64,000 bases of DNA from Girardinichthys multiradiatus (taxonomy: Eukaryota; Chordata; Actinopteri; Cyprinodontiformes; Goodeidae), in NCBI RefSeq assembly GCF_021462225.1, contig NC_061797.1, positions 2,721,001 through 2,785,000 on the forward strand, read 5' to 3'. Under the pieces are notes generated by a model. The model did no database searches. It had not been told where the DNA came from and worked only from the letters and a program-made list of their open reading frames with translations. Made by a program: the position numbers and the translations under genes. Every line of letters starts with the position of its first letter. The stretch's first letter is position 1. This document shows, one piece after another, positions 1 to 9,870 of the stretch.

Positions 1-9
1 TTTTTTTTT

Positions 10-378
10 ATAAGCTGAAGCCTTTGTTTCTCCATGTCAGATCTAGATTTTTTCAAATCCTGACACATTTTTCATGTTCCTGTTCAGCTTTAAACCTTAG
101 CAAAAGCAATTCTTTCTGCTGTTCAAAAAAACAAAACATTGGCACTTGCCATTAAAGGCGGAGGAGTCCACAGACACAAAAGGTTCAATACCAAGCTTTA
201 ACACACCTATCTCTAACAGTTTAAATTTCAAAATACTTTTAACATGCTCTTTAAGTTTCTGAGTGTTACCCAAGTCAACCCTATAATGCTCTCCTATCAT
301 TATAAGTTGCTTCTTAGTACACATGTCCAAACCAGTTTCACATGGCGACTCAACAAAATCCTCAGCAACTACATCCAT
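10..378 (-). pseudogene. Gag-like N-terminal relic of a retroelement
   Basis: The minus-strand frame opens with a Met at 378 and reads 93 codons to a stop at 97. It includes a helical stretch (TKKQLIMIGEHYRVDLG) followed by a Lys/Leu-rich segment, the pattern I associate with N-termini of gag-like proteins in fish Ty3/gypsy elements. Just before the stop the frame breaks in a run of six A's near 125-130. In the next frame the sequence continues as a charged coiled-coil-like stretch (EQQKELLLLRFKAEQEHEK) until another stop near 55, so a single frameshift separates two parts of one protein. No zinc knuckle or pol domain is visible, and the rest would lie beyond the window edge. The element type is inferred; it could also be a gag-derived host gene fragment. 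Confidence 0.45.
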
Positions 379-870
379 GGTTAGATATTACAAAAAGGCA
401 AAGCCGATCACTTACCTACTAATGCACAAAAATAAAAAAATAAAATAAAAAATAGCAACAAAGACACGGTGCCCCGCTAACTACCTGTCCAACAAACTAA
501 TTAACTCCCCCTAGTCTTCGTGAGGCATAGCGGTGGGTATTTAGGCTTTTACTGATCAGTGGTACGGTAAAGGCAACCAGCAAGCTGACAACCCACATAT
601 ATCCTGTGCCAGATCACAAACACCTGCAAAAAGGAGGAACAAACAGGGCAGGCACACTGAACAAGCAATCCAGCTCATAAGGCCTAGGACCATAACAATA
701 TCTATCTGCGTTGGGTTTTACTTTTGTGAAAGATGGGTGTCTGTCACTTAATTTTATTTACTATGCCACTATAATGCTTGGGTATTGGTCTAACTAAGTC
801 TCTTATTTTGAAATGTTAAAAAAAGACCTCAATGAAAACTGGTGATTCTTACACAGAGGGCAGACACAAC
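379..870. other. Non-coding stretch between two retroelement relics
   Basis: No convincing ORF is present. The part nearest 870 may be the remnant of the 5' LTR or leader of the downstream gypsy element, because a PBS-like string (tggtgtcagaa) follows at about 872. No matching 3' LTR copy was found to prove this. Confidence 0.4.
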
Positions 871-932
871 ATGGTGTCAGAATAATTTGCAGACTCACGC
901 AGAGTAAACAAGAGGATGAAAGAAAGACGAAG

Positions 933-1734
933 ATGGAGGCTTTTGGCGTTCCAACCCCACGAATACACAACCTGCCAGATGCATGGCACCGTTTTAAGCA
1001 ACACGTAGAACTAATGTTCTCAGGGCTGTTGAAACAGAGAATGGAGGAACAAAAATTGATTTTTCTCCTGTTGTGGATCGGAGACAAAGGACGGGACATC
1101 GGCAACATGTGGTCCATAACCAAGGATGAAGCTAAGCTGCTAAAAACGTATTATGATGGCTTCACAGCTTAACTCATGCCAAAAGCTAATCCTATTTTTG
1201 ACAAGATACGAGTTCCATGAGAAGATCCAGAGTAGCGGTGAGTCCTTCGAACACTTTGTCACAGAGCTGAAACTACTCGTTAAAGACTGTGACTATGCTT
1301 ATAGTGGTGAAATGATCAGAGACCGTATCAACTTTGCTATAAATTCTCCCAAAGTAGGAGAAAAGTTGCTTAGCCAAGGCCCCGAGCTGACACTAGATAA
1401 AGCTATTGATGTAGCCCGCTCCCATGAGCTAGCGCAGCTTCAGTTAAAAGCTATGGCTAGTGAAAACCATGACGTATGCCAGAGAACTATCAAACAAGCC
1501 TGCAGACCAAACGACGGTCAGAAAATGCCAACTAAAGCCTGTAATGCATGTGGAGGCCTCCATAGCAAGCAGACAGAGTGTCCAGCAAAGGGAAAGCAGT
1601 GTTTGAATTGCAGAAAATACAACCACTTTGCAAAAGCATGCAGGAGCAAAACTATGCTCAGATTGAGAAGGAGCTATATGCATTCCTCTACAGGTGCAAA
1701 AGATTCCACGAATACCTATATAGACAACACGTAA
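933..1734 (+). pseudogene. Gypsy gag relic with zinc knuckles
   Basis: The start at 933 begins MEAFGVPTPR and runs to a stop at 1170-1172. The frame starting near 1153 then continues the protein (FHEKIQSSGESFEHFV and onward) to 1734, so one frameshift plus a stop separate capsid-like parts. A CCHC-rich segment (CNACGGLHSKQTECPAKGKQ, then CLNCRKYNHFAKAC) marks the nucleocapsid end. In the family, Gag packages the RNA genome. Here the protein cannot be made intact. The last part of this frame, after the knuckle, is out-of-frame readthrough into RNase H sequence. Confidence 0.75.
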
Positions 1735-1991
1735 CTGTTGAATCAGACCATAAGCCACTTGAGTCGATAATTCACAAGCCTTTAGCCTGTGCACCACCAC
1801 GCCTACAACAAATGTTGCTTGCACTGCAAAAATACAGCATCACTCTCATTCACAAACCAGGGAAGGAGATTCCAGTCGCTGATACACTGTTGAGGAATTC
1901 TACTTATGACGAGGACCATTCACTAACTGAGGACATGGAAACAGAAGTGCACACTGTGATGAGCACAGTGCCAGTAGTACTAATAGCCTAA
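1630..1991 (+). pseudogene. Gypsy pol: RNase H fragment
   Basis: The frame contains YAQIEKELYAFLYRCKRFHE and VESDHKPLESI, the hallmark C-terminal half of Ty3/gypsy RNase H. It continues through PPRLQQMLLALQKY and HKPGKEIPVADTLLR and ends in a frameshift or stop at about 1989. Protease, RT and the first half of RNase H are absent. A deletion of well over 1 kb, judged from usual gypsy layout, has joined gag to this point. Confidence 0.75.
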
Positions 1992-1999
1992 GAGACCTC

Positions 2000-3287
2000 A
2001 AAACAGCAACAGCTGAAGATGAGCAGGTGTCTGCCCTTCAAGATGCAATTTGGTCAGGCTGGCCGGAGATGAGGAAAAGGTGCCCCTCACTCATTAGTGA
2101 CTACTGGAACCACCATCATGAGATCACAGAGGCTGATGGAATTCTCCAGAAAGGTGAGAAAATAATAATTCCTCACAAGCTTAGAAGAGAAATGCTGCAG
2201 CACATACACACAGGACATTTCGGAGTAGAAAAAAGCAAGCACAGAGCAAGAGACATCATGTTCTGGCCATGCATGAGTCGACAAATAGAAAAATTCGTAA
2301 GCAAATGTGACATATGTCAAACACACCGCAGTTCCAACCAGAAGGAGCTGATGATCTCACAGCCAATCCCTAAGGACCCATCACAGAAGGTAGCAACAGA
2401 CTTGGTCATCTGGAACTCTGAGAACTATATTGTAATCTGTGACTACCTGAGCAGGTACTTTGAAATTGAACGCCTGCATAACATCACCACAGCTGCTGTG
2501 ATTCAAAAAATGCAAGGCATATTTGCCAGAAATGGCATTCATGAAAAAGTCTTAAGTGAGAATGGGCCATGTTACTACGCCGGAGAATTCCGCCAGTTTG
2601 CAGACACCTGGGGTTTTCAACTCATCACTTCAAGCCCACATTACCCCCAGAGCAACGGCTTAGCTGAAAAAACTGTCCAAACCGCAAAAAGAATCCTCGC
2701 AAAGGCCAGGGAGGATGGCAAAGATCCGTACCTCAGTTTGTTAGAGTACAGGAACACACCTGTGGACGGACTGAAATCCCCAGCACAAATTCTCATGAGT
2801 CGCAGGTTGCGTTCCATCCTACCCACAACAGCAAAGCAGATGCAACCTCAGATAAACCCCAGAAAACCTTGCAAGAAAGAAGGGAGGAATGTCAACGCCG
2901 CCAGAGAAAACACTACAACAATACTACAACAATACTGCCAGACTCTTACCAACACTACCACCTGGAGCACCTATACATTTCCAGCAGGAGAATGACATGT
3001 GGCAGCCGGCCACAGTCATACAACCAGCAGAAACTCCACGCCACTACCATATCAAGACCAACGACGGGCAGATTTTCAGGGGCAATAGACGACACCTTCT
3101 CTGAAAACAAAATAAACTACCTAAACCTACATACAGCAAACTGAAAACAACAAACCCAACACGACCCCTGAAGAGGAGACATCAGCAATCTCACTGCACT
3201 CCAGAGCGTGAAATGAAACTCGCTGAACCCAAACTCCGAACAAGATGTGGACGTGTTATTAAACCAAGGCAGATCCTTGACTTGTAA
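2000..3287 (+). pseudogene. Gypsy pol: integrase and C-terminal tail
   Basis: The H2C2 zinc-binding module is visible (HIHTGHFG to CDICQTH, about 2200-2320), followed by the catalytic core. The first Asp is in VATDLVIW. The expected second Asp box (SDNGP in relatives) reads SENGP. The Glu helix is SNGLAEKTVQTAKR. After about 2890 the frame shifts. The last stretch (TRCGRVIKPRQILDL, then TAA at 3285) matches the basic C-terminal tail that closes many gypsy polyproteins. The D-to-E change and the frameshifts imply an inactive enzyme. Confidence 0.8.
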
Positions 3288-3324
3288 AGCAAATATACAA
3301 CATAGATAAAAAAAACATATATAT

Positions 3325-4549
3325 GTCGTTTTAGTATGGGAGGTTTCATGGCTAAATTGGACCAGCCTGGTAGCCAGTCTTCAGTGATTGCACATTGCAC
3401 CAGTAAGAGCAGAGTGTGAAGGTTCAATTAGCAGGGTAAGAGCACAATTTTGCTCAAAATATTGAAATGCACACAACATTATGGGTGACATACCAGAGTT
3501 CAAAAGAGGACAAATTGTTGGTGCACGTCTTGCTGGCGCAACTGTGACCAAGACAGCAAGTCTTTGTGATGTATCAAGAGCCACGGTATCCAGGGTAATG
3601 TTAGCGTACCACCAAGAAGGACGAACCACATCCAACAGGATTAACTGTGGACGCAAGAGGAAGCTGTCTGAAAGGGATGTTCGGGTGCTAACCCGGATTG
3701 TATCCAAAAAACATAAAACCACGGCTGCCCAAATCACGGCAGAATTAAATGTGCACCTCAATTCTCCTGTTTCCACCAGAACTGTCCGTCGGGAGCTCCA
3801 CAGGGTCAATATACACGGCCGGGCTGCTAAAGCCAAACAATATGTCACTCATGCCAATGACAAACGTCGGTTTCAATGGTGCAAGGAGCGCAAATCTTGA
3901 GCTGTGGACAATGTGAAACATGTATTGTTCTCTGATGAGTCCACCTTTACTATTTTCCCCACATCTGGGAGAGTGACGGTGTGGAGAAGCCCCAAAGAAA
4001 CGTACCACCCAGAATGTTGCATGCCCAGCGTGAAGCATGGGGGTGGATCAGTGATGGTTTGGTCTGCCATATCATGGCATTCCCTTGGTCCAATACTTGT
4101 GCTAGATGGGCGCGTCACTGCCAAGGACTACCGAACCATTCTTGAGGACCATGTGCATCCAATGGTTCAAACATTGTATCCTGAAGGCGGTGCCGTGTAT
4201 CAGGATGACAATGCACCAATACACACAGCAAGACTGGTGAAAGATTGGTTTGATGAACATGAAAGTGAAGCTGAATATCTCCCATGGCCTGCTCAGTCAC
4301 CAGATCTAAATATTATTGAGCCACTTTGGGGTGTTTTGGAGGAGCGAGTCAGGAAACCTTTTCCTCCACCAGTATCACATAATGACCTGGCCACTATCCT
4401 GCAAGAAGAATGGCTTAAAATCCCTCTGACCACTGTGCAGGACTTGTATATGTCATTCCCAAGATGAATTGATGCTGTATTGGCCGCAAAAGGAGGCCCT
4501 ACACCCTACTAATAAATTATTGTGGTCTAAAACCATTGTCCAACCCCTG
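3325..4549 (+). mobile_element. Tc1/mariner transposon, family A, copy 1 (5' end replaced by gypsy)
   Basis: It is near-identical to the copies at 22150-23505 and 36967-38435. The 3' terminal sequence (ttgtccaacccctg) is followed by the TA at 4550-4551. The 5' TIR is missing: gypsy pol sequence abuts the transposon interior at 3324/3325. A 15-bp deletion near 4535 removed part of the 3' TIR found in copies 2 and 3. Confidence 0.85.
3481..4512 (+). pseudogene. Tc1 family A transposase, two in-frame stops
   Basis: The start is ATG 3481 (MGDIPEFKRGQIVGARL). The N-terminal paired-type helix-turn-helix (about residues 5-60) binds the TIRs. The DDE core shows FSDEST, YQDDNAPIHTA and SPDLNIIEPLW, a DD34E spacing typical of Tc1. 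TGA at 3898-3900 replaces a Trp that is kept in copies 2 and 3 (KERKSWAVDN). TGA at 4465-4467 replaces Arg near the end (FPRRID in copy 2). The frame otherwise runs through to TAA at 4510-4512. Both lesions look like single-base CGA/TGG-to-TGA transitions. Confidence 0.9.
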
Positions 4550-4563
4550 TATATATACATATA

Positions 4564-4764
4564 CAGGTCCTTCTCAAAATATTAGCATATTGTGATAAAG
4601 TTAATTATTTTCCATAATGTCATGATGAAAATTTAACATTCATATATTTTAGATTCATTGCACAGTAACTGAAATATTTCAGGTCTTTTATTGTCTTAAT
4701 ATGGAGGATTTTGGCATACAGCTCATGAAAACCCAAAATTCCTATCTCACAAAATTAGCATATT
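4564..4764. repeat. Left terminal inverted repeat of Tc1-B copy 1
   Basis: It is the mirror of 5974-6173. It contains the recurring word aaaattagcatat near its inner edge and attagcatattgtgat near the outer edge, a spaced-repeat layout that resembles IR/DR-type double transposase sites. Confidence 0.85.
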
Positions 4765-4840
4765 TCATCCGACCAATAAAAGAAAAGTGTTTTTAATACC
4801 AAAAACGTCAACCTTCAAATAATCATGTACAGTTATGCAC

Positions 4841-5845
4841 TCAGTACTTGGTCGGGAATCCTTTTGCAGAAATGACTGCTTCAATGCGGCGTGGCATGGA
4901 GGCAATCAGCCTGTGGCACTGCTGAGGTCTTATGGAGGCCCAGGATGCTTCGATAGCGGCCTTTAGTTCATCCAGAGTGTTGGGTCTTGAGTCTCTCAAC
5001 GTTCTCTTCACAATATCCCACAGATTCTCTATGGGGTTCAGGTCAGGAGAGTTGGCAGGCCAATTGAGCACAGTGATACCATGGTCAGTAAACCATCTAC
5101 CAGTGGTTTTGGCACTGTGAGCAGGTGCCAGGTCGTGCTGAAAAATGAAATCTTCATCTCCATAAAGCTTTTCAGCAGATGGAAGCATGAAGTGCTCCAA
5201 AATCTCCTGATAGCTAGCTGCATTGACCCTGCCCTTGATAAAACACAGTGGACCAACACCAGCAGCTGACACGACACCCCAGACCATCACTGACTGTGGG
5301 TACTTGACACTGGACTTCTGGACTTCTGGCATTTCCTTCTCCCCAGTCTTCCTCCAGACTCTGGCACCTTGATTTCCGAATGACATGCAGAATTTGCTTT
5401 CATCCGAAAAAAGTACTTTGGACCACTGAGCAACAGTCCAGTGCTGCTTCTCTGTGGCCCAGGTCAGGCGCTTCTGCCGCTGTTTCTGGTTCAAAAGTGG
5501 CTTGACCTGGGGAATGCGGCACCTGTAGCTCATTTCCTGCACACGCCTGTGCACGGTGGCTCTGGATGTTTCTACTCCAGACTCAGTCCACTGCTTCCGC
5601 AGGTCCCCCAAGGTCTGGAATCGGCCCTTCTCCACAATCTTCCTCAGGGTCCGGTCATCTCTTCTCGTTGTGCAGCGTTTTCTGCCACACTTTTTCCTTC
5701 CCACAGACTTCCCACTGAGGTGCCTTGATACAGCACTCTGGGAACAGCCTATTTGTTCAGAAATTTCTTTCTGTGTCTTACCCTCTTGCTTGAGGGTATC
5801 AATAGTGGCCTTCTGGACAGCAGTCAGGTCGGCAGTCTTACCCAT
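4841..5845 (-). CDS. Tc1-type transposase, intact (family B, copy 1)
   Basis: This is an uninterrupted 334-codon frame, the usual length for Tc1-type transposases (roughly 340 residues). The N-terminal half has two helix-turn-helix motifs (KEGKTQKEISEQIGCSQSAV and a second one near residues 75-110) with a GRKKCGRKR basic linker between them. The DDE core shows LFSDESKFC, FQHDLAPAHSAK and NSPDLNPIENLWDIV (DD34E). It excises and reinserts the element at TA dinucleotides by binding the flanking 200-bp TIRs. It lies centrally between the TIRs with no intron. No promoter was identified. Catalytic residues are all present, so the protein could be functional; that is inference. Confidence 0.95.
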   Translation of the reverse strand: MGKTADLTAVQKATIDTLKQEGKTQKEISEQIGCSQSAVSRHLSGKSVGRKKCGRKRCTTRRDDRTLRKIVEKGRFQTLGDLRKQWTESGVETSRATVHRRVQEMSYRCRIPQVKPLLNQKQRQKRLTWATEKQHWTVAQWSKVLFSDESKFCMSFGNQGARVWRKTGEKEMPEVQKSSVKYPQSVMVWGVVSAAGVGPLCFIKGRVNAASYQEILEHFMLPSAEKLYGDEDFIFQHDLAPAHSAKTTGRWFTDHGITVLNWPANSPDLNPIENLWDIVKRTLRDSRPNTLDELKAAIEASWASIRPQQCHRLIASMPRRIEAVISAKGFPTKY

Positions 5846-5973
5846 GATTGGGGTTTTGAGTGATGAACCAGGCTGGGAGTTTTAAAGGCCTCAGGAATCT
5901 TTTGCAGGTGTTTAGAGTTAACTCGTTGATTCAGATGATTAGGTTCATAGCTCGTTTAGAGACCCTTTTAATG

Positions 5974-6173
5974 ATATGCTAATTTTGTGAGATAGGAATT
6001 TTGGGTTTTCATGAGCTGTATGCCAAAATCATCCGTATTAAGACAATAAAAGACCTGAAATATTTCAGTTAGTGTGCAATGAATCTAAAATATATGAATG
6101 TTAAATTTTCATCATGACATTATGGAAAATAATGAACTTTATCACAATATGCTAATATTTTGAGAAGGACCTG
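5974..6173. repeat. Right terminal inverted repeat of Tc1-B copy 1
   Basis: It is the inverted partner of 4564-4764 and ends gagaaggacctg before the target TA. Confidence 0.85.
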
Positions 6174-6234
6174 TATGTAAGTATGACTAGCAATTCCCTT
6201 TCTAGCATTCAAGTGATACCCTGTTGGAAAGACT

Positions 6235-7803
6235 AAAATGTTAATTTTCGAACTTGATCAACTTAAACGTTGTCGCAGGCTTGGTCATTATGTCTGCGAC
6301 CATCTGGTCCGTTGGACAATAGCTGAATTAGACTTTTCCATTTTTCACAGTTGATCTGACAAAGTGGTACTTTATGTCAACGTGTATACAATGCCATCTC
6401 TTCACAGGTTTCTTGGCTATAGCTATAGTACCCTGGTTATCTTAATAAACCTTAGCTGATGAATATTTAAAGCAATATATACTCTTAAGTAGCTGCATCA
6501 AATGTAAACACTTGAATGGTAGCAGCTAAAGCCATATTCAGCCTCACATGTGGACAATGTGACTGCAGGCTGCTTTTTAGTCTTCCATGAAATCAGTGGT
6601 CCTTTTTCGCACAAACTAACACTATAACCAGTTGTGCTACGATGATTATTTACATTGGATGCCCAATTAGCATCACTGTATGCAAGTAATCCAAGATTCT
6701 TATCTTCACATTTTTTGTAACATAGCTCCTTTTCAGGAGTACCTTTGAGATACCTTAACACATGTTTCACAGTAGTCTATTATTGCTCTGTAGGTTCTGC
6801 AAAATAATGTGACAGCTTACTCACAACAAAACTTAAGTCAGGTCTTGTACAAGTAGTCAAGTAAATGAGACTGCCAACAGCTTCTCTGTGTTTTCTGACA
6901 TTGTCATTTTTTTCTGTATCACCATTATAGTCCAGTTTTTGTTCACAAGACGTAGCTCTGGGTATGCGGTCCTGCATATCAAACCTCTGGAGTATTTTTT
7001 TACATATCTTGTTTGAGACATTTTTACACAGTTTTTACTCTGTTCAAAATCGATTCCAAGAAAATATCTGTTTTCCCAAGTTCTTCATTTTTAACCTTGC
7101 CGTTAGAACCTCTTCGACAACTTTCAATACTTTTTCATCAGTAGCAGCGATGATCAGATCATCCACCCATACTACAAGTATGACCTTATCATTTCCTGCT
7201 TGCTTGGTGTACACACAATAATCTGCTGAATTTTGTACAAAATTGTTTTCACACAAGTAATCATGCAGAGTATTGTTCCAATTTTTCCCAGCCTGTTTCA
7301 GACCATATAATGATCTGTTCTGTTTACACACCAGCTGTTCATTTTCATTTGATTCCTCTTTATAACCTTCTGGTTGTTCCAAGTATATTTTGTAGTCTAT
7401 AGGTGCGTGATAAGCGGTTTTAACGTCCATTTGGTGGAGGATAAGGTTTTTCTGTGCCGCTTTCTCCATCAGAACTCTAAATGCAGGTTAGATTCGCAAT
7501 AGGAGAGAAAGTCTCTTCTTAATTGGTACCATTCTTCTGACTATACCCCTTCGCCACAAATCTAGCTTTGAAGTTGTCGGTTCCATCTGCATTATTTTTC
7601 ACAGCATAAACCCATTTTTCCCACACTACTTGCTTGCCTTCAGGAATGGTTGTAAGAGTAAATGTGTTGTTTTCTCTAACCGCTGACATTTCCTCATCCA
7701 TTGCACTTTTCCATTCTTTTGAGTTTTGAGAATGTACAGCTTCTTCAAATGTTAGAGGTACATCACATAGAAGTCTGTAACAATAATCAATATTTATCAA
7801 CAC
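6235..7803 (-). pseudogene. Copia pol: reverse transcriptase and RNase H, broken
   Basis: From 7803 downward the RT N-terminus (MDEEMSAVRENNTFTL) is visible, then FKARFVAKGYSQ, a frameshift, ILHQMDVKTAYHAPID, SLYGLKQAGKNWN and the active-site box VVWVDDLIIAA. In this group VWVDD replaces the commoner YVDD. Further down come SLIYLTTCTRPDLSFVVSKL, HVLRYLKGTPEKEL and the RNase H box SDANWASN, then AVTLSTCEAEY. The C-terminal part (DNQGTIA-like) is recognisable to about 6240. At least four frame breaks make it non-functional. Bases 7804-8060 are poorly conserved pol linker. Confidence 0.8.
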
Positions 7804-8060
7804 TTGGTCATCAGTTTCCTCATCTGTTACATATTCATTCAGGCTTTTTCCTCATCCTAGAGGGGTAACGTGTTGTGTCATGGTCTGCATTACAGATAGT
7901 GTTAGTATCACCTCCAATAAAGTGGCTGGATCCTGACTCTGCTCATGTATTTCAGACTCATCTGTCTCTTTCCTACTCCTGTTAGGTATGTCAAAGTCAT
8001 CCTCTATTATTACATCAGTTCATGTATGTTGCCCTACCATATTTTTGGATTCAAACTGCA

Positions 8061-9090
8061 CTAGTGTGTTCTTGAACATTTTCTTTGTGAGGAAAATAGA
8101 TTATGATTGGCTGGGCTATTTTTTTCATATCCTACAAATATTCCCTCCTCACATTTTGAGTCAAGTTTTCCCTTGTCTTGTTTGTAAGTGTAATAGGCTG
8201 AACCAAACTTCTTCATCCTTGATAAATTAGTTTTTTCCCACTCATCATTTGGTAAGGAGTTTGACAAGTACATCTGTTATAACATCTGTTTCTTATTGTT
8301 GCTGCTGTTGGAACTGCGTAAACCCACAACGCTTTAGGTAAGTTACTCTCTATTAGCATACACCTCACCATGTTGAAAACTGTTCAGCAGTTTCGTTTGG
8401 CAGTGCCGTTTTGGTGTGGCAAGTAAGGCATTGACGTCTCATGTCTGATACAGTTCTTGTTCAGTAGTTTGATAACGTTTCCCAGTAAACTCTGTGCCAT
8501 TATCAGATCATATGCATTTGATCTTGCCATATGGCACTGTGTCTGCGAAAAACGTTTCTGTTGCCTGCACAGTGTCACTCTTATGTTTCAGAAAGTACAC
8601 AAAACTGCACCAACAAAGTTATCAGTAAACAACAACACAAATCTGTATCCCTCTGTAGACTCTGGGTCTATTGGTTCAGCTAAATCTGTGTGAACCAGTT
8701 CTAATGCTGCTGTAGCTCTCTTATCTGGTTCCCTGTTTCTTGATTGGGTGAATTTTCCTTTAATACACACTTCACATTGTTTCGTTTATCATTTTTATCC
8801 TTAATGTTCATTCCTTCTACAACACCCTGTAAATTTTGTATGTCATCAAAGTTACAATACCCCAAAATTTCGTGCCATGTTTAGATTTCATAAGAACCTT
8901 GGCAATGATCATCCCATTCATTACTCACAGTTTGCAGATAGTACAGTCTATTGTACTTTTTAATGGGGAACTTAGTTCCATCTGTGTGTTGCAAAACATC
9001 TTTTTTGAAAATAACCTTCGCCCCATTGCTGGTAGCTGCTTTCACTGCAAAGATGTCTTGTGGGTAAGAGGGGATGTACAGCGCCTGCAT
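8061..9090 (-). pseudogene. Copia pol: pre-integrase and integrase, broken
   Basis: The minus strand shows ALYIPSYPQDIFAVKAATSNG (protease-integrase linker, 9090), then the GAG-pre-integrase motif near 8770 (CIKGKFTQSRNREPDKRA), LVHTDLAEPID with the first Asp and FLLFTDNF-like sequence. Near 8430 it shows SMPYLPHQNGTAKR, the Glu helix region. Frames change at about 8880, 8580 and 8380. It is homologous to the plus-strand copia pol at 43063-45601. Confidence 0.75.
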
Positions 9091-9169
9091 CAGAGTTGTT
9101 TTGTGATGTCACCCTCTGCTGTCCATCAGTCACCTCTGCCTCTCCCCTTCTTTTTGTTACTCCGTTGCA

Positions 9170-9602
9170 TCAGGTGCCATCTGTCAGCTCAATACAATGT
9201 GTCTCAGGTTTGAAGTTATTGTCAAATTTCTTAAACCTTCCCAGGTCAGTGATGATGTGTGAGGTCGCTCCAATGTCCACCATCAAACCTTTGGCTTTGA
9301 TTCCACTGATACTCTTGATCTCCTGGTCCATGTCGCCCAGTCGGAAAGCATATTCTATGCCATCCTCATTTTTCAGGAACTTTTTGCACCTCATCCTGCC
9401 TTTGTTTTCTCCTGCACATTTCCACTCGGTGTGTGGTGCTTTTGCAGAAGTTGCACCATTAGTTGCGGGTGCACACTTGAGCTTTGTGTCCCTTTTGTCC
9501 GCATCTGAAGCACACCAGGTCGGCACCGTCTGCTCTCTGGTCACCCACCCACGCTTGTGCATACTTTGTTCTTGACTGGGACTGCGCTTTCATAATGTTG
9601 TC
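9170..9602 (-). pseudogene. Copia gag C-terminus and aspartic protease, broken
   Basis: Two zinc-knuckle-like modules read CFRCGQKGHKAQVC and WCNFCKSTTHRVEMC in one frame. After a frame change the protease motif is GLMVDIGATSHIITD, where the usual D-S/T-G active site reads D-I-G. The gag N-terminal domain present in the 42103 element is not recognisable upstream of 9602. Confidence 0.7.
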
Positions 9603-9870
9603 CTCTGTCACTGCCCGCGCATTTTAATTTGGACACAGGATGGAAGCCTGTTGTGTCGTTCTACAATTTTGCACGTTTTTTTTCCATTGGCGAGGACAGA
9701 GCGTCCCAGCGGCACTTGCGCTCCATTTTACACAAATTAGAATGTATAAAGGAAAGGTGCGTAGAAAGATGCATGTGCACAGTTTCATACATCTCAATTC
9801 TTTTTTGTGCCGCACTTTTCAATTTTCCTCGCTATGCCAACTTTTATTATGAGTGCTACACACTCTTATA

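Larger units (their letters stand above)
871..3324 (+). mobile_element. Degenerate, internally deleted Ty3/gypsy retrotransposon
   Basis: Gag, RNase H and integrase homologies occur in gypsy order on the plus strand. Protease and reverse transcriptase are missing: the reading passes from the gag zinc knuckle (to about 1640) almost directly into RNase H. Several stops and frame changes show that the copy is dead. The pol C-terminal tail ends with a stop at 3285-3287. About 40 bp later the sequence switches to the interior of a Tc1 transposon without any 3' LTR, so this is a gypsy-Tc1 junction and not a normal element end. The same tail and junction recur at 37001-37154. Confidence 0.8.
4564..6173 (-). 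mobile_element. Tc1/mariner transposon, family B, copy 1, complete (1610 bp)
   Basis: The ends are perfect inverted sequences starting caggtccttctcaaaatat, flanked by TA at 4562-4563 and 6174-6175. The TIRs are about 200 bp long (4564-4764 and 5974-6173) with very few differences. The single gene inside is open. Copy 2 at 9871-11480 has exactly the same length. This argues for recent activity. Confidence 0.95.
6174..9870 (-). mobile_element. Degenerate Ty1/copia element trapped between two Tc1-B copies
   Basis: Minus-strand homologies appear in copia order (gag zinc knuckle, protease, integrase, RT, RNase H) from 9602 down to about 6235. Many frameshifts and stops are present. It is related to, but clearly diverged from, the complete copia element at 41633-47488. 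Neither LTR was recognised: both sides are cut exactly at Tc1-B insertions, so the LTRs were lost or lie where those insertions occurred. Confidence 0.8.

Noticed and set aside
4932..5885. Plus-strand ORFs across the Tc1-B transposase gene
   Set aside because: Antisense shadows of the intact minus-strand transposase, repeated identically in copy 2.
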